A DNA stretch of 64,000 bases, from contig JAFABG010000036.1 in the NCBI GenBank assembly GCA_023426145.1, forward strand, positions 1 to 64,000, read 5' to 3'. Below are positions 50,355 through 57,808 of the stretch, in pieces. How positions within the stretch are numbered: the stretch's first letter is position 1; each line of letters starts with the position of its first letter. The stretch is from Bacteroidota bacterium (GTDB taxonomy: Bacteria > Bacteroidota > Bacteroidia > Bacteroidales > Bacteroidaceae). The position numbers were made by a program, and so were the translations under genes. The notes under the pieces were generated by a model. It was not told the DNA's origin, did no database searches, and was given only the letters and a program-made list of their open reading frames with translations.

Positions 50355-52154
50355 TTATTTCTTTCCTTCCAACTGTTCTTTCAAAGCAGCTAAAGCGTCG
50401 ATATCGCCTAGCGTAGTTGAAGCAGCTTGGTTTTGAATAGCAGGTGCTTCTTCTCTCTTGCTAGTAGAAGCTTTCTTTGCACCAGCAGCAGCTTTCTTTT
50501 CAGCTCTTTCTTCAGCTTTAGCTACATCTTCAAAAATACGGCTGTGAGACAAGATGATTCTCTTAGCATCTTTATTGAATTCAATTACTTTGAACTCAAG
50601 TTTCTCATCCAACTGAGCTTGTGAGCCATCTTCTTTAACAAGGTGTTTTGGAGTTGCAAAACCTTCTACACCGTAAGGAAGAGCCACAACAGCACCCTTA
50701 TCAAGCATTTCGATGATAGTTCCTTCGTGTACAGAACCTACAGTAAATACTGTTTCAAATACATCCCAAGGATTTTCTTCAAGTTGCTTGTGGCCAAGGC
50801 TCAAGCGACGGTTTTCTTTGTCGATTTCCAATACTTGTACCTCGATGTCAGCACCAATCTGAGTAAATTCTGATGGGTGTTTAACTTTCTTAGTCCAAGA
50901 CAAGTCAGAGATGTGAATCAAGCCGTCAACACCTTCTTCAATTTCAACGAATACACCGAAGTTAGTGAAGTTACGAACTTTTGCAGTATGCTTAGAGTTT
51001 ACAGGATACTTCTCTTCGATAGTTTCCCAAGGATCTTGTTTCAATTGTTTGATACCCAAAGACATCTTACGTTCTTCACGATCCAAAGTCAATACAACTG
51101 CTTCTACTTCGTCACCAACTTTCATAAAGTCTTGAGCAGAACGCAAGTGTTGGCTCCAAGACATTTCTGATACGTGGATCAAACCTTCAACACCGGCAGC
51201 AATTTCGATAAATGCACCGTAGTCAGCCATAACAACAACTTTACCTTTAACCTTGTCGCCAACCTTTAAGTTAGGATCAAGTGCATCCCATGGATGTGGA
51301 GTAAGTTGTTTCAATCCAAGAGCAATACGTTTCTTTTCGTCATCGAAGTCAAGGATAACAACGTTAAGCTTCTGATCCAATTCAACCACTTCTTTAGGAT
51401 CGCTAACACGTCCCCAAGAAAGGTCAGTAATATGAATCAAACCGTCTACGCCACCCAAGTCGATGAATACACCGTAAGAGGTGATATTCTTAACAGTTCC
51501 TTCAAGAACCTGTCCTTTTTCAAGTTTACCGATAATTTCTTTCTTCTGTTGTTCCAACTCAGCTTCAATAAGAGCCTTATGAGAAACAACAACGTTTTTG
51601 AATTCCTGGTTAATTTTAACCACTTTGAATTCCATAGTTTTGCCAACGAATACATCATAGTCACGGATAGGCTTAACGTCAATCTGAGAACCTGGCAAGA
51701 ATGCTTCGATTCCAAATACGTCAACGATCATACCGCCCTTAGTACGACATTTGATGTAACCCTTGATAATTTCTTCATTTTCCAAAGCTGCGTTAACACG
51801 ATCCCAAGAGCGAGTTGCACGAGCTTTTCTGTGAGACAAAACAAGTTGACCTTTTTTGTCTTCTTGGTTTTCGATGTATACTTCTACAGTATCACCAATT
51901 TTAAGATCTGGATTATAACGGAATTCATTCAAAGGAATGATACCATCAGATTTATAACCGATGTTCACAACTACTTCACGCTTGTTCATTGCGATTACGG
52001 TTCCATCAACAACCTCACGGTCATTAACTTTGTTAAGCGTACCGTCGTAAGCTTTTTCTAGTTCTTCGTGGCTAGCGCTTGTTACAGCTTCACCGTTTTC
52101 ATAAGCATCCCAGTTGAAATCTTCAATAGGAGCTACGTTCTTTAAGTTTTCCAT
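50355..52154 (-). CDS. rpsA: 30S ribosomal protein S1
   Basis: S1 binds mRNA on the 30S subunit. The 599-residue protein consists of six S1 RNA-binding repeats from about residue 45 to 550; Gly-Val-Phe-Ile-Asp-Leu-Gly-Gly-Val-Asp-Gly-Leu-Ile-His and its variants recur with about 85-residue spacing. An acidic N-terminus and an Ala/Lys/Glu-rich C-terminal tail flank them. Bacteroidetes mRNAs largely lack Shine-Dalgarno sequences, which makes S1 dependence plausible. Confidence 0.97.
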   Translation of the reverse strand: MENLKNVAPIEDFNWDAYENGEAVTSASHEELEKAYDGTLNKVNDREVVDGTVIAMNKREVVVNIGYKSDGIIPLNEFRYNPDLKIGDTVEVYIENQEDKKGQLVLSHRKARATRSWDRVNAALENEEIIKGYIKCRTKGGMIVDVFGIEAFLPGSQIDVKPIRDYDVFVGKTMEFKVVKINQEFKNVVVSHKALIEAELEQQKKEIIGKLEKGQVLEGTVKNITSYGVFIDLGGVDGLIHITDLSWGRVSDPKEVVELDQKLNVVILDFDDEKKRIALGLKQLTPHPWDALDPNLKVGDKVKGKVVVMADYGAFIEIAAGVEGLIHVSEMSWSQHLRSAQDFMKVGDEVEAVVLTLDREERKMSLGIKQLKQDPWETIEEKYPVNSKHTAKVRNFTNFGVFVEIEEGVDGLIHISDLSWTKKVKHPSEFTQIGADIEVQVLEIDKENRRLSLGHKQLEENPWDVFETVFTVGSVHEGTIIEMLDKGAVVALPYGVEGFATPKHLVKEDGSQAQLDEKLEFKVIEFNKDAKRIILSHSRIFEDVAKAEERAEKKAAAGAKKASTSKREEAPAIQNQAASTTLGDIDALAALKEQLEGKK

Positions 52155-52216
52155 TAATAAATAAATTGTTTAATACTTTAATTAAATAAGACATTATATT
52201 ATCTATAAATCGGCCG

Positions 52217-52224
52217 CAAAGGTA
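52217..52224 (-). promoter_or_regulatory. -7 promoter box of rpsA
   Basis: TACCTTTG on the minus strand lies 62 bases upstream of the rpsA ATG, giving a leader of roughly 60 nt. Confidence 0.6.
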
Positions 52225-52250
52225 GGAATATTTTCTTGATTAACAAAAGA

Positions 52251-52352
52251 ATGGCTAAAGAAAAGATGGTAGCATTCACATTTTTACTGCCTGACCATGT
52301 AATGGATAAACTTCAAAAACAGAGTTCTAATTCGACGTCGAAGGCTAATTAA
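52251..52352 (+). CDS. Possible 33-codon small protein
   Basis: ATG 52251 opens a 33-codon frame ending TAA 52350-52352 (Met-Ala-Lys-Glu-Lys-Met-Val-Ala-Phe-Thr-Phe-Leu-Leu-Pro-Asp-His). The hydrophobic-strand-then-helix pattern resembles the start of a ribbon-helix-helix DNA-binding protein, but the second helix is missing. It sits in the gap between rpsA and the DUF5686 gene. It could be a remnant or chance. Confidence 0.25.
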   Translation: MAKEKMVAFTFLLPDHVMDKLQKQSSNSTSKAN

Positions 52353-52397
52353 TCTGATATATTGGGAAAGACAATGTGAAGTCCTATAAAAAAACAG

Positions 52398-54584
52398 TTA
52401 TCTATTAAACAACTCAAAAGTGAACTTACATCCCACACCACTAAATTTCCAGTTTTCACTACTAACAAAAACCCCCACATCAAAGACATGCGTGCCAATA
52501 CCATAGCCTGCTTCAATATAAGGTTGTAGATGGGGCATAGAAAGTGCACTTATATAAAGACGTTCGTTCTGTACATAACGAGTATATTTCATTAAATGCC
52601 GTAAAAATAGAAAAGGAGCTTCATAAGTAAAATGTCCACGTACATAGCGACGTGAAGAGTTATACCAACGACCATCAAGCACCTGAAAAACGCCACCAAT
52701 TTCATCATTCCAACCTACAGGAAGATTATGACGCGCAAAATTAGCAAAATCCACAAAATAGAGCTCTTTTTGATTAGTAAACATACCAAAGCCAAAACGA
52801 TAATAAACATTTCTCATCAAACCCATTTGAATTCGGTGCTGCAAATCGAATTCTACTCTTTCATATTGTCCTGTACTTTTAAAAACTCCTTCTACCCCAC
52901 GTTCGTAGTCAACAGAAAATGTCGGATAAGCAGACCGCAAATTCATTTTACGCTTTCCATTCATATAATAATAAAGAGCAGGAGTCCATTCAACACGAAT
53001 ACGAGGAGCAAAACTAATATATGTATTTCTGAATCGCTCCATAAAATCAGGAGGAGGCATCGGATAATCACCCGTAACTACAAAGCTAGATTTCTCTACG
53101 GCCGTTCTTTTGTGAGCAGAAAATCCTAAACTAATGTCCAAACCATTAAAAACTTCAATACTATGCCGAAAATTTAAATATAAGTCCTTAAAATAATCTA
53201 GATGGATCAAATTAAAATTAAATATACTATCAGGCATTGCTTTTAGTTCATCAAGCATCCTACTACTATAAATACGGTTACCATTTCCAATACTTAAACG
53301 AAAGAATCCCCTCTTCTGAGGCCAATATTCAAAATCAGCATTTAAAGACCAATAAAACTCTTTCCTAGTAAAGTTATAACCAAACTTAGGAACTATTCGT
53401 AACCACTTATCCCCTCGAAAGATTTGGTTATAACGAAAATCCTGTCTATAAGATAGCCCGTTGCTTCCACTATAACTAAATAATAACGGATTAATAAAAG
53501 GCGAAAAGCGAACACTTCCTACATTAGACAAATTAAACTTATAATCCTCAACCATAAGATCCCCCATAGTCCCCCAAAAAACCTGACTTTTTGTTTTATG
53601 GTCAAACATTACCGTATCTTTTCTAAATCTATAATCTTGATACAATTGTTTCTCACTTGCGTTTAAAGGGATAGGACGTAACACCCCAAAAGTTGAAGCT
53701 TCCGTTTTATAAGCATTGGTATCGCACTGCAAAGAAAACGATTCGGAAAGATTGTATTTTTTAGGCTCTTTCTTTCTCACTTTTTGTTCTTTCAATTCGA
53801 TAGACTTATAATCTAAGAAAGCTGTATAATTGCAGTTTACTTTATTCCCTAAAAATTTAAAAAGAGCTTCTACATTATAACAAACAGGAAGAAATTCATT
53901 ATTCTTACCGACATCCCCCATTTTAATCCAACAGGTAAATGTGATTAACTCCGAACGACCCGAAAAACGTATTTCTCTAACACTCCAAACATTACTACTA
54001 ACCACCATGTACCCCCCCACCAATTGATCACTCTTTGTTCTAGGAATAAAACGAATACGATAATCAAGGTTATTAGGATCCCCCATAACACTGTCTATTT
54101 GAAATTTATAAAATTTCTGCGCATTTTCAGCAAGTGGCGACAACAGACGCTCATCGTTAAGAAGAGAAGAAGAGTAAATATTAACATTAAAATACTCCAA
54201 AAGTCCAGGTATCCCTCTATTGCCTCTTATCGTTCCTTGGGAAGCCTTCACCTTTTGGTCATAAATATTTGGAGCTGTAAAATGTAAATCGCTATAAGTC
54301 TCGAGTAAATATTCACGCACACCCTTCTGCAAACGAAACATAGAAGGTACATAACGAAGAATAAAATTCTTTTTTTGAATATTCATCTTGCCCTTAATAT
54401 ATAAATTGGCACGGTAATCACTAACAAGAGTCTGATAAGAAGGTGCAAAGATCATGACTCTCTCAAGAATAGAATCAGCCGAGATATACTGATTAGTGTT
54501 AGGATTAAGGATATGATTTGCTACCCCCTTTAGCTGAAAAGAGAGCAAACAAAGTACACTTACAATCAATATCTTATAGTTCAA
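52398..54584 (-). CDS. DUF5686 family outer membrane protein
   Basis: The protein is about 728 residues from TTG 54584. It has a signal peptide (Leu-Ile-Val-Ser-Val-Leu-Cys-Leu-Leu) and then Ala-Pro-Ser-Tyr-Gln-Thr-Leu-Val-Ser-Asp-Tyr-Arg-Ala-Asn-Leu-Tyr-Ile-Lys-Gly, the DUF5686 beginning. The rest is a large beta-barrel rich in aromatic strand ends, resembling OmpA-insertion/Omp85-like C-terminal barrels and ending in Phe. The usual N-terminal carboxypeptidase-D-like domain of DUF5686 proteins is absent. AAGGAG at 54600-54595 is well spaced for the TTG, and the promoter at 54612 excludes the ATG at 54614. Confidence 0.75.
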   Translation of the reverse strand: MNYKILIVSVLCLLSFQLKGVANHILNPNTNQYISADSILERVMIFAPSYQTLVSDYRANLYIKGKMNIQKKNFILRYVPSMFRLQKGVREYLLETYSDLHFTAPNIYDQKVKASQGTIRGNRGIPGLLEYFNVNIYSSSLLNDERLLSPLAENAQKFYKFQIDSVMGDPNNLDYRIRFIPRTKSDQLVGGYMVVSSNVWSVREIRFSGRSELITFTCWIKMGDVGKNNEFLPVCYNVEALFKFLGNKVNCNYTAFLDYKSIELKEQKVRKKEPKKYNLSESFSLQCDTNAYKTEASTFGVLRPIPLNASEKQLYQDYRFRKDTVMFDHKTKSQVFWGTMGDLMVEDYKFNLSNVGSVRFSPFINPLLFSYSGSNGLSYRQDFRYNQIFRGDKWLRIVPKFGYNFTRKEFYWSLNADFEYWPQKRGFFRLSIGNGNRIYSSRMLDELKAMPDSIFNFNLIHLDYFKDLYLNFRHSIEVFNGLDISLGFSAHKRTAVEKSSFVVTGDYPMPPPDFMERFRNTYISFAPRIRVEWTPALYYYMNGKRKMNLRSAYPTFSVDYERGVEGVFKSTGQYERVEFDLQHRIQMGLMRNVYYRFGFGMFTNQKELYFVDFANFARHNLPVGWNDEIGGVFQVLDGRWYNSSRRYVRGHFTYEAPFLFLRHLMKYTRYVQNERLYISALSMPHLQPYIEAGYGIGTHVFDVGVFVSSENWKFSGVGCKFTFELFNR

Positions 54585-54594
54585 AAGCCATATC

Positions 54595-54600
54595 TCCTTA
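54595..54600 (-). promoter_or_regulatory. Shine-Dalgarno site deciding the DUF5686 start
   Basis: AAGGAG on the minus strand lies 10 bases upstream of TTG 54584. Strong Shine-Dalgarno sites are uncommon in this genome group. Confidence 0.55.
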
Positions 54601-54611
54601 TATATCGTAGG

Positions 54612-54619
54612 CAAATATA
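54612..54619 (-). promoter_or_regulatory. -7 promoter box of the DUF5686 gene
   Basis: TATATTTG on the minus strand; transcription would start near 54608, giving a leader of about 24 nt to TTG 54584. Confidence 0.6.
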
Positions 54620-55178
54620 AAAAAGAATATTGAAAAGCAAGAGAATGAAATCATAAAAAGGATCATAAATGACATTCATTCTAAGAAAATCTCAAATATT
54701 GTAATAACAGGCAAGTAATAAAGCAAATCTCAGACGATATTTAAAATACAAAATATTAAAAAGCATTTGAAGCACATCCAAAAAATTATAGTTAGAATCC
54801 ATAGAATATTTATTCCACAATAATATTTTTATTGCATATAATTACAGTTTTCATAAACAAGAGCAAGTTATATAATGTTGCAAATATTCGCTTTTATCAA
54901 AGAAATAATTCTGAAAATCAATTAAGTAAAAGAGCCTACCTACCTAGAAGAATACCCAATAAAAATTGTATTATAGACGAAGATCACTTACGTAACTACA
55001 TTTATGTAATCAGTTATTCTATAGAATATATATAAATACAAGAATACAATAAAATATGTACGTATACGAAATACAAGGAACTATCATCCACTAAATAAAA
55101 AGCTTCAGAGATAATATGAAAGAACTGACTTTTGTGCAATCTTTTTATAGTTTCGTTCATTTTCTCAATTTTTCTTTC
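54620..55178. other. Long AT-rich intergenic region
   Basis: About 560 very AT-rich bases separate the divergent DUF5686 and Crp/Fnr genes. I see no tRNA or hairpin terminator. A 67-codon frame at 54832-55035 has no coding character. CTTTTGTGC occurs near 55129 and again at 55181, the second copy inside the promoter of the regulator gene. Upstream regulatory sites are likely but cannot be defined. Confidence 0.5.
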
Positions 55179-55186
55179 TACTTTTG
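55179..55186 (+). promoter_or_regulatory. -7 promoter box of the Crp/Fnr gene
   Basis: TACTTTTG lies 28 bases before ATG 55215. Confidence 0.55.
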
Positions 55187-55214
55187 TGCTATATAACACA
55201 GTTTTGTAGCACCC

Positions 55215-55916
55215 ATGGTAAAAATGAATATGTCAGACATTGATATTTCGGAACCGCTTTCCGATATGATTGCTCCTTTGAACAGCGAACAAAGAGAGTT
55301 TCTGATGAATAATTATACAATACACACCTACAAAAAAAATGAAACCATCTATTGCGAAGGAGAAACACCGTCTCATTTAATGTGCTTAATAAGCGGAAAA
55401 ATTAAAATATTCAAAGATGGCGTAGGAGGTAGAAGTCAAATTATCCGCATGATTAAACCGCGAGAATACTTTGCATATCGAGCCTATTTTGCCAAGCAAG
55501 ATTTCGTAACCGCCGCTGCTGCTTTCGAACCATCTGTTGTTTGCTTAATTCCGATGCATGCGATTGTCTCGCTAATCACTCAGAACAATGACTTAGCTCT
55601 GTTTTTTATCCGACAATTATCCATTGATCTTGGAATCTCAGATGAACGTACAGTTAACCTGACGCAAAAACACATTCGAGGCAGACTAGCCGAATCTCTA
55701 ATCTTCCTCAAAGAAAGCTACGGCTTAGAAGAAGACGGATCTACTTTAAGTATTTATCTTTCTCGTGAAGATCTAGCTAACTTATCAAATATGACTACCT
55801 CAAATGCGATCCGTACATTGTCGCAATTTGCCACTGAACGATTAATAACAATTGACGGAAGGAAAATTAGAATTATCGAAGAGGAAAAATTAAAGAAAAT
55901 AAGCAAAATTGGATAA
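55215..55916 (+). CDS. Crp/Fnr family transcriptional regulator
   Basis: This 233-residue regulator has an N-terminal cyclic-nucleotide-binding beta-roll (about 20-135; Asn-Glu-Thr-Ile-Tyr-Cys-Glu-Gly-Glu near 42 and Gly-Lys-Ile-Lys-Ile-Phe-Lys-Asp-Gly near 63). A long dimerisation helix and a C-terminal winged helix-turn-helix (about 170-225: Ser-Arg-Glu-Asp-Leu-Ala-Asn-Leu-Ser-Asn-Met-Thr) follow. There is no Fnr cysteine cluster, and the cAMP phosphate-binding Arg-Ser pattern is not evident, so the ligand is unknown. It is monocistronic. Confidence 0.92.
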   Translation: MVKMNMSDIDISEPLSDMIAPLNSEQREFLMNNYTIHTYKKNETIYCEGETPSHLMCLISGKIKIFKDGVGGRSQIIRMIKPREYFAYRAYFAKQDFVTAAAAFEPSVVCLIPMHAIVSLITQNNDLALFFIRQLSIDLGISDERTVNLTQKHIRGRLAESLIFLKESYGLEEDGSTLSIYLSREDLANLSNMTTSNAIRTLSQFATERLITIDGRKIRIIEEEKLKKISKIG

Positions 55917-56095
55917 TCCTTATCCCTTACAAATATTTCATAACCAACGATTCAAAAAAGCTCTGCTGATTTAGTTCTAGAAAACACCTAACTTTTTAGC
56001 TTATACCGTTATTATTCTGAATTGAAGGATAAAATTAATTCATTCAGCTAATATAAATCAGCAAAATAAAGTGTTGCATAAACCAATAAATACAT

Positions 56096-56135
56096 AAAAA
56101 GAAGAGTGCATTAAATTTAATGCACTCTTCTTTTT
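56096..56135. terminator. Bidirectional terminator
   Basis: A perfect palindrome of about 40 bases (core GAAGAGTGCATTAAAT) has A- and T-runs at its ends. It lies between the convergent Crp/Fnr gene and trxB. Confidence 0.9.
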
Positions 56136-56156
56136 TATAAATGATTTATATTTATC

Positions 56157-57107
56157 CTAAATAAATCCTTTTGCTGACAAGAAACGTTCAGCTTCTATAG
56201 CTGCTTTACATCCACTTCCTGCAGCTGTTATCGCTTGACGATAGTGTGAGTCAGCAACATCACCAGCAGCAAATACACCTGGAACTTTCGTACGAGGACT
56301 ATCTCCATCAGTAATAATATAACCAACCTCATCCGTATCAATAAAATCTTTAAAAATATCCGAATTGGGTTTATGCCCAATAGCTAGAAAGAAACCATCA
56401 ATCGGCAAACTGTAACGCTCTTCGTTAGCCTCACCCAAACGCTTCACCAACTTCATCCCTTCTACTCCATTATCACCAAATAAACCCTCTACATTATGCT
56501 CAAAAAGAACTTCAATCTTTTCATGCTTCATCACGCGTTCCTGCATGATTTTTGAAGCACGAAGATTTGATTTACGCACAACAAGGTAAACCTTAGATGC
56601 CAAACCAGCAAGATAAATAGCCTCTTCACAAGCAGTGTCACCACCACCAACTACTGCAACTACTTTTTTTCTATAGAAAAATCCGTCACATGTAGCACAA
56701 GCACTTACCCCCATTCCAGCATATTTCTTTTCATCATCAAGACCTAGGTATTTAGCAGTAGCACCTGTAGAAATAATCAACGTTTCTGCTTGAATGACCT
56801 TTTCGCCATCAATCGTTATTTTGTAAGGTGCTTCACTAAGATCTGAAGCAGTAGCAATACCAAAACGAACATCAGCTCCAAAACGAACAGCTTGAGCACG
56901 CAAATCTTCCATCAACTGTGGTCCGCTGATTCCCTCTGGGTAACCAGGAAAGTTCTCAACATCTGTTGTCGTAGTTAACTGACCTCCAGGTTGTAAACCT
57001 TCGTACAAAACTGGTTCTAGATTAGCACGTCCTGCATAAATAGCCGCCGTATAACCGGCAGGTCCTGAGCCTATTATTAGGCATTTAACTTTTTCTATTT
57101 CAGCCAT
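56157..57107 (-). CDS. trxB: Thioredoxin-disulfide reductase
   Basis: This flavoenzyme uses NADPH to reduce thioredoxin. The 316-residue protein has the FAD dinucleotide fold Gly-Ser-Gly-Pro-Ala-Gly (13-18), the redox-active Cys137-Ala-Thr-Cys140, the NADPH-binding Gly-Gly-Gly-Asp-Thr-Ala (154-159) and Gly-Asp-Val-Ala-Asp near 283. It is the last gene of ftsK > lolA > trxB. Confidence 0.97.
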   Translation of the reverse strand: MAEIEKVKCLIIGSGPAGYTAAIYAGRANLEPVLYEGLQPGGQLTTTTDVENFPGYPEGISGPQLMEDLRAQAVRFGADVRFGIATASDLSEAPYKITIDGEKVIQAETLIISTGATAKYLGLDDEKKYAGMGVSACATCDGFFYRKKVVAVVGGGDTACEEAIYLAGLASKVYLVVRKSNLRASKIMQERVMKHEKIEVLFEHNVEGLFGDNGVEGMKLVKRLGEANEERYSLPIDGFFLAIGHKPNSDIFKDFIDTDEVGYIITDGDSPRTKVPGVFAAGDVADSHYRQAITAAGSGCKAAIEAERFLSAKGFI

Positions 57108-57145
57108 TTAATTATAATTTTATCATTTTTTATTATAAATATATT

Positions 57146-57790
57146 CTACCTTAAATCTATAATTTCCGCTGTTTGATAATTTTTCTTATTAAAAACAAAC
57201 GTACTATTTGCATATTGCAAACCTTTCTGATAATGAGTCACAGTAATTTCGTTAAACGTATTTTGTCCCCGCTGTCTCAGTTTAATATAAAGAGGCTCAT
57301 AAGTGTTTTTAGTCACATAAAGAACTATATGATCAAAGTCAACTTTTTTGTTCTTAGATGTTAGTATCACTTCCCAAATCGGTTTCCCTTGAAAAACATT
57401 AGTAGAACCTAGCTGATAATTATAATTTCTTTTCCCTATATACAAGAACGAATATGGATTTATCTGTTGGAGCTCGTCTGAAGTCGGATTACTAACATTA
57501 ACTTCATCATTCCTCGTTATATAACTCCACTGAGTTTTGCCATCAAACCAAGTAGTCATCTCAGAAGTTTTCAGCATAAATTTATCACCATTCAACATAA
57601 TAGTACCATTCTCGCTTCCTTGAAGATGTCCATTAGTAATAACCTTCAACATAAAATCGGCTTTAATACCATTGGCTTTTTGGAAAGCTTCAGTAGTCTT
57701 ATCAAAAACTATCTTTGCCCGCAATTGCTGCTGAGCAATCACAGGCAAAGATAGTAAAGCTATAAAAACAGCAAAAATGTATTTTTTCAT
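57146..57790 (-). CDS. lolA: LolA-like outer membrane lipoprotein carrier
   Basis: LolA ferries lipoproteins across the periplasm. The 214-residue protein has a signal peptide (cleaved near Val-Ile-Ala-Gln) and the LolA beta-sandwich pattern: Lys-Ala-Asp-Phe-Met-Leu-Lys-Val, Phe-Met-Leu-Lys-Thr-Ser-Glu-Met-Thr-Thr-Trp-Phe-Asp-Gly-Lys, then Asn-Pro-Tyr-Ser-Phe-Leu. Bacteroidetes versions are divergent, so LolA-like is the safe name. It lies 18 bases after ftsK. Confidence 0.85.
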   Translation of the reverse strand: MKKYIFAVFIALLSLPVIAQQQLRAKIVFDKTTEAFQKANGIKADFMLKVITNGHLQGSENGTIMLNGDKFMLKTSEMTTWFDGKTQWSYITRNDEVNVSNPTSDELQQINPYSFLYIGKRNYNYQLGSTNVFQGKPIWEVILTSKNKKVDFDHIVLYVTKNTYEPLYIKLRQRGQNTFNEITVTHYQKGLQYANSTFVFNKKNYQTAEIIDLR

Positions 57791-57808
57791 TTTGTAATAA
57801 ACGAGTTT

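Noticed and set aside
50427..52061. Several open frames opposite rpsA
   Set aside because: They are antisense shadows of the biased codon use of rpsA, without homology.
54832..55035. 67-codon frame in the AT-rich gap upstream of the Crp/Fnr gene
   Set aside because: Composition follows the AT-rich DNA, there is no promoter or family resemblance, and it looks like chance.
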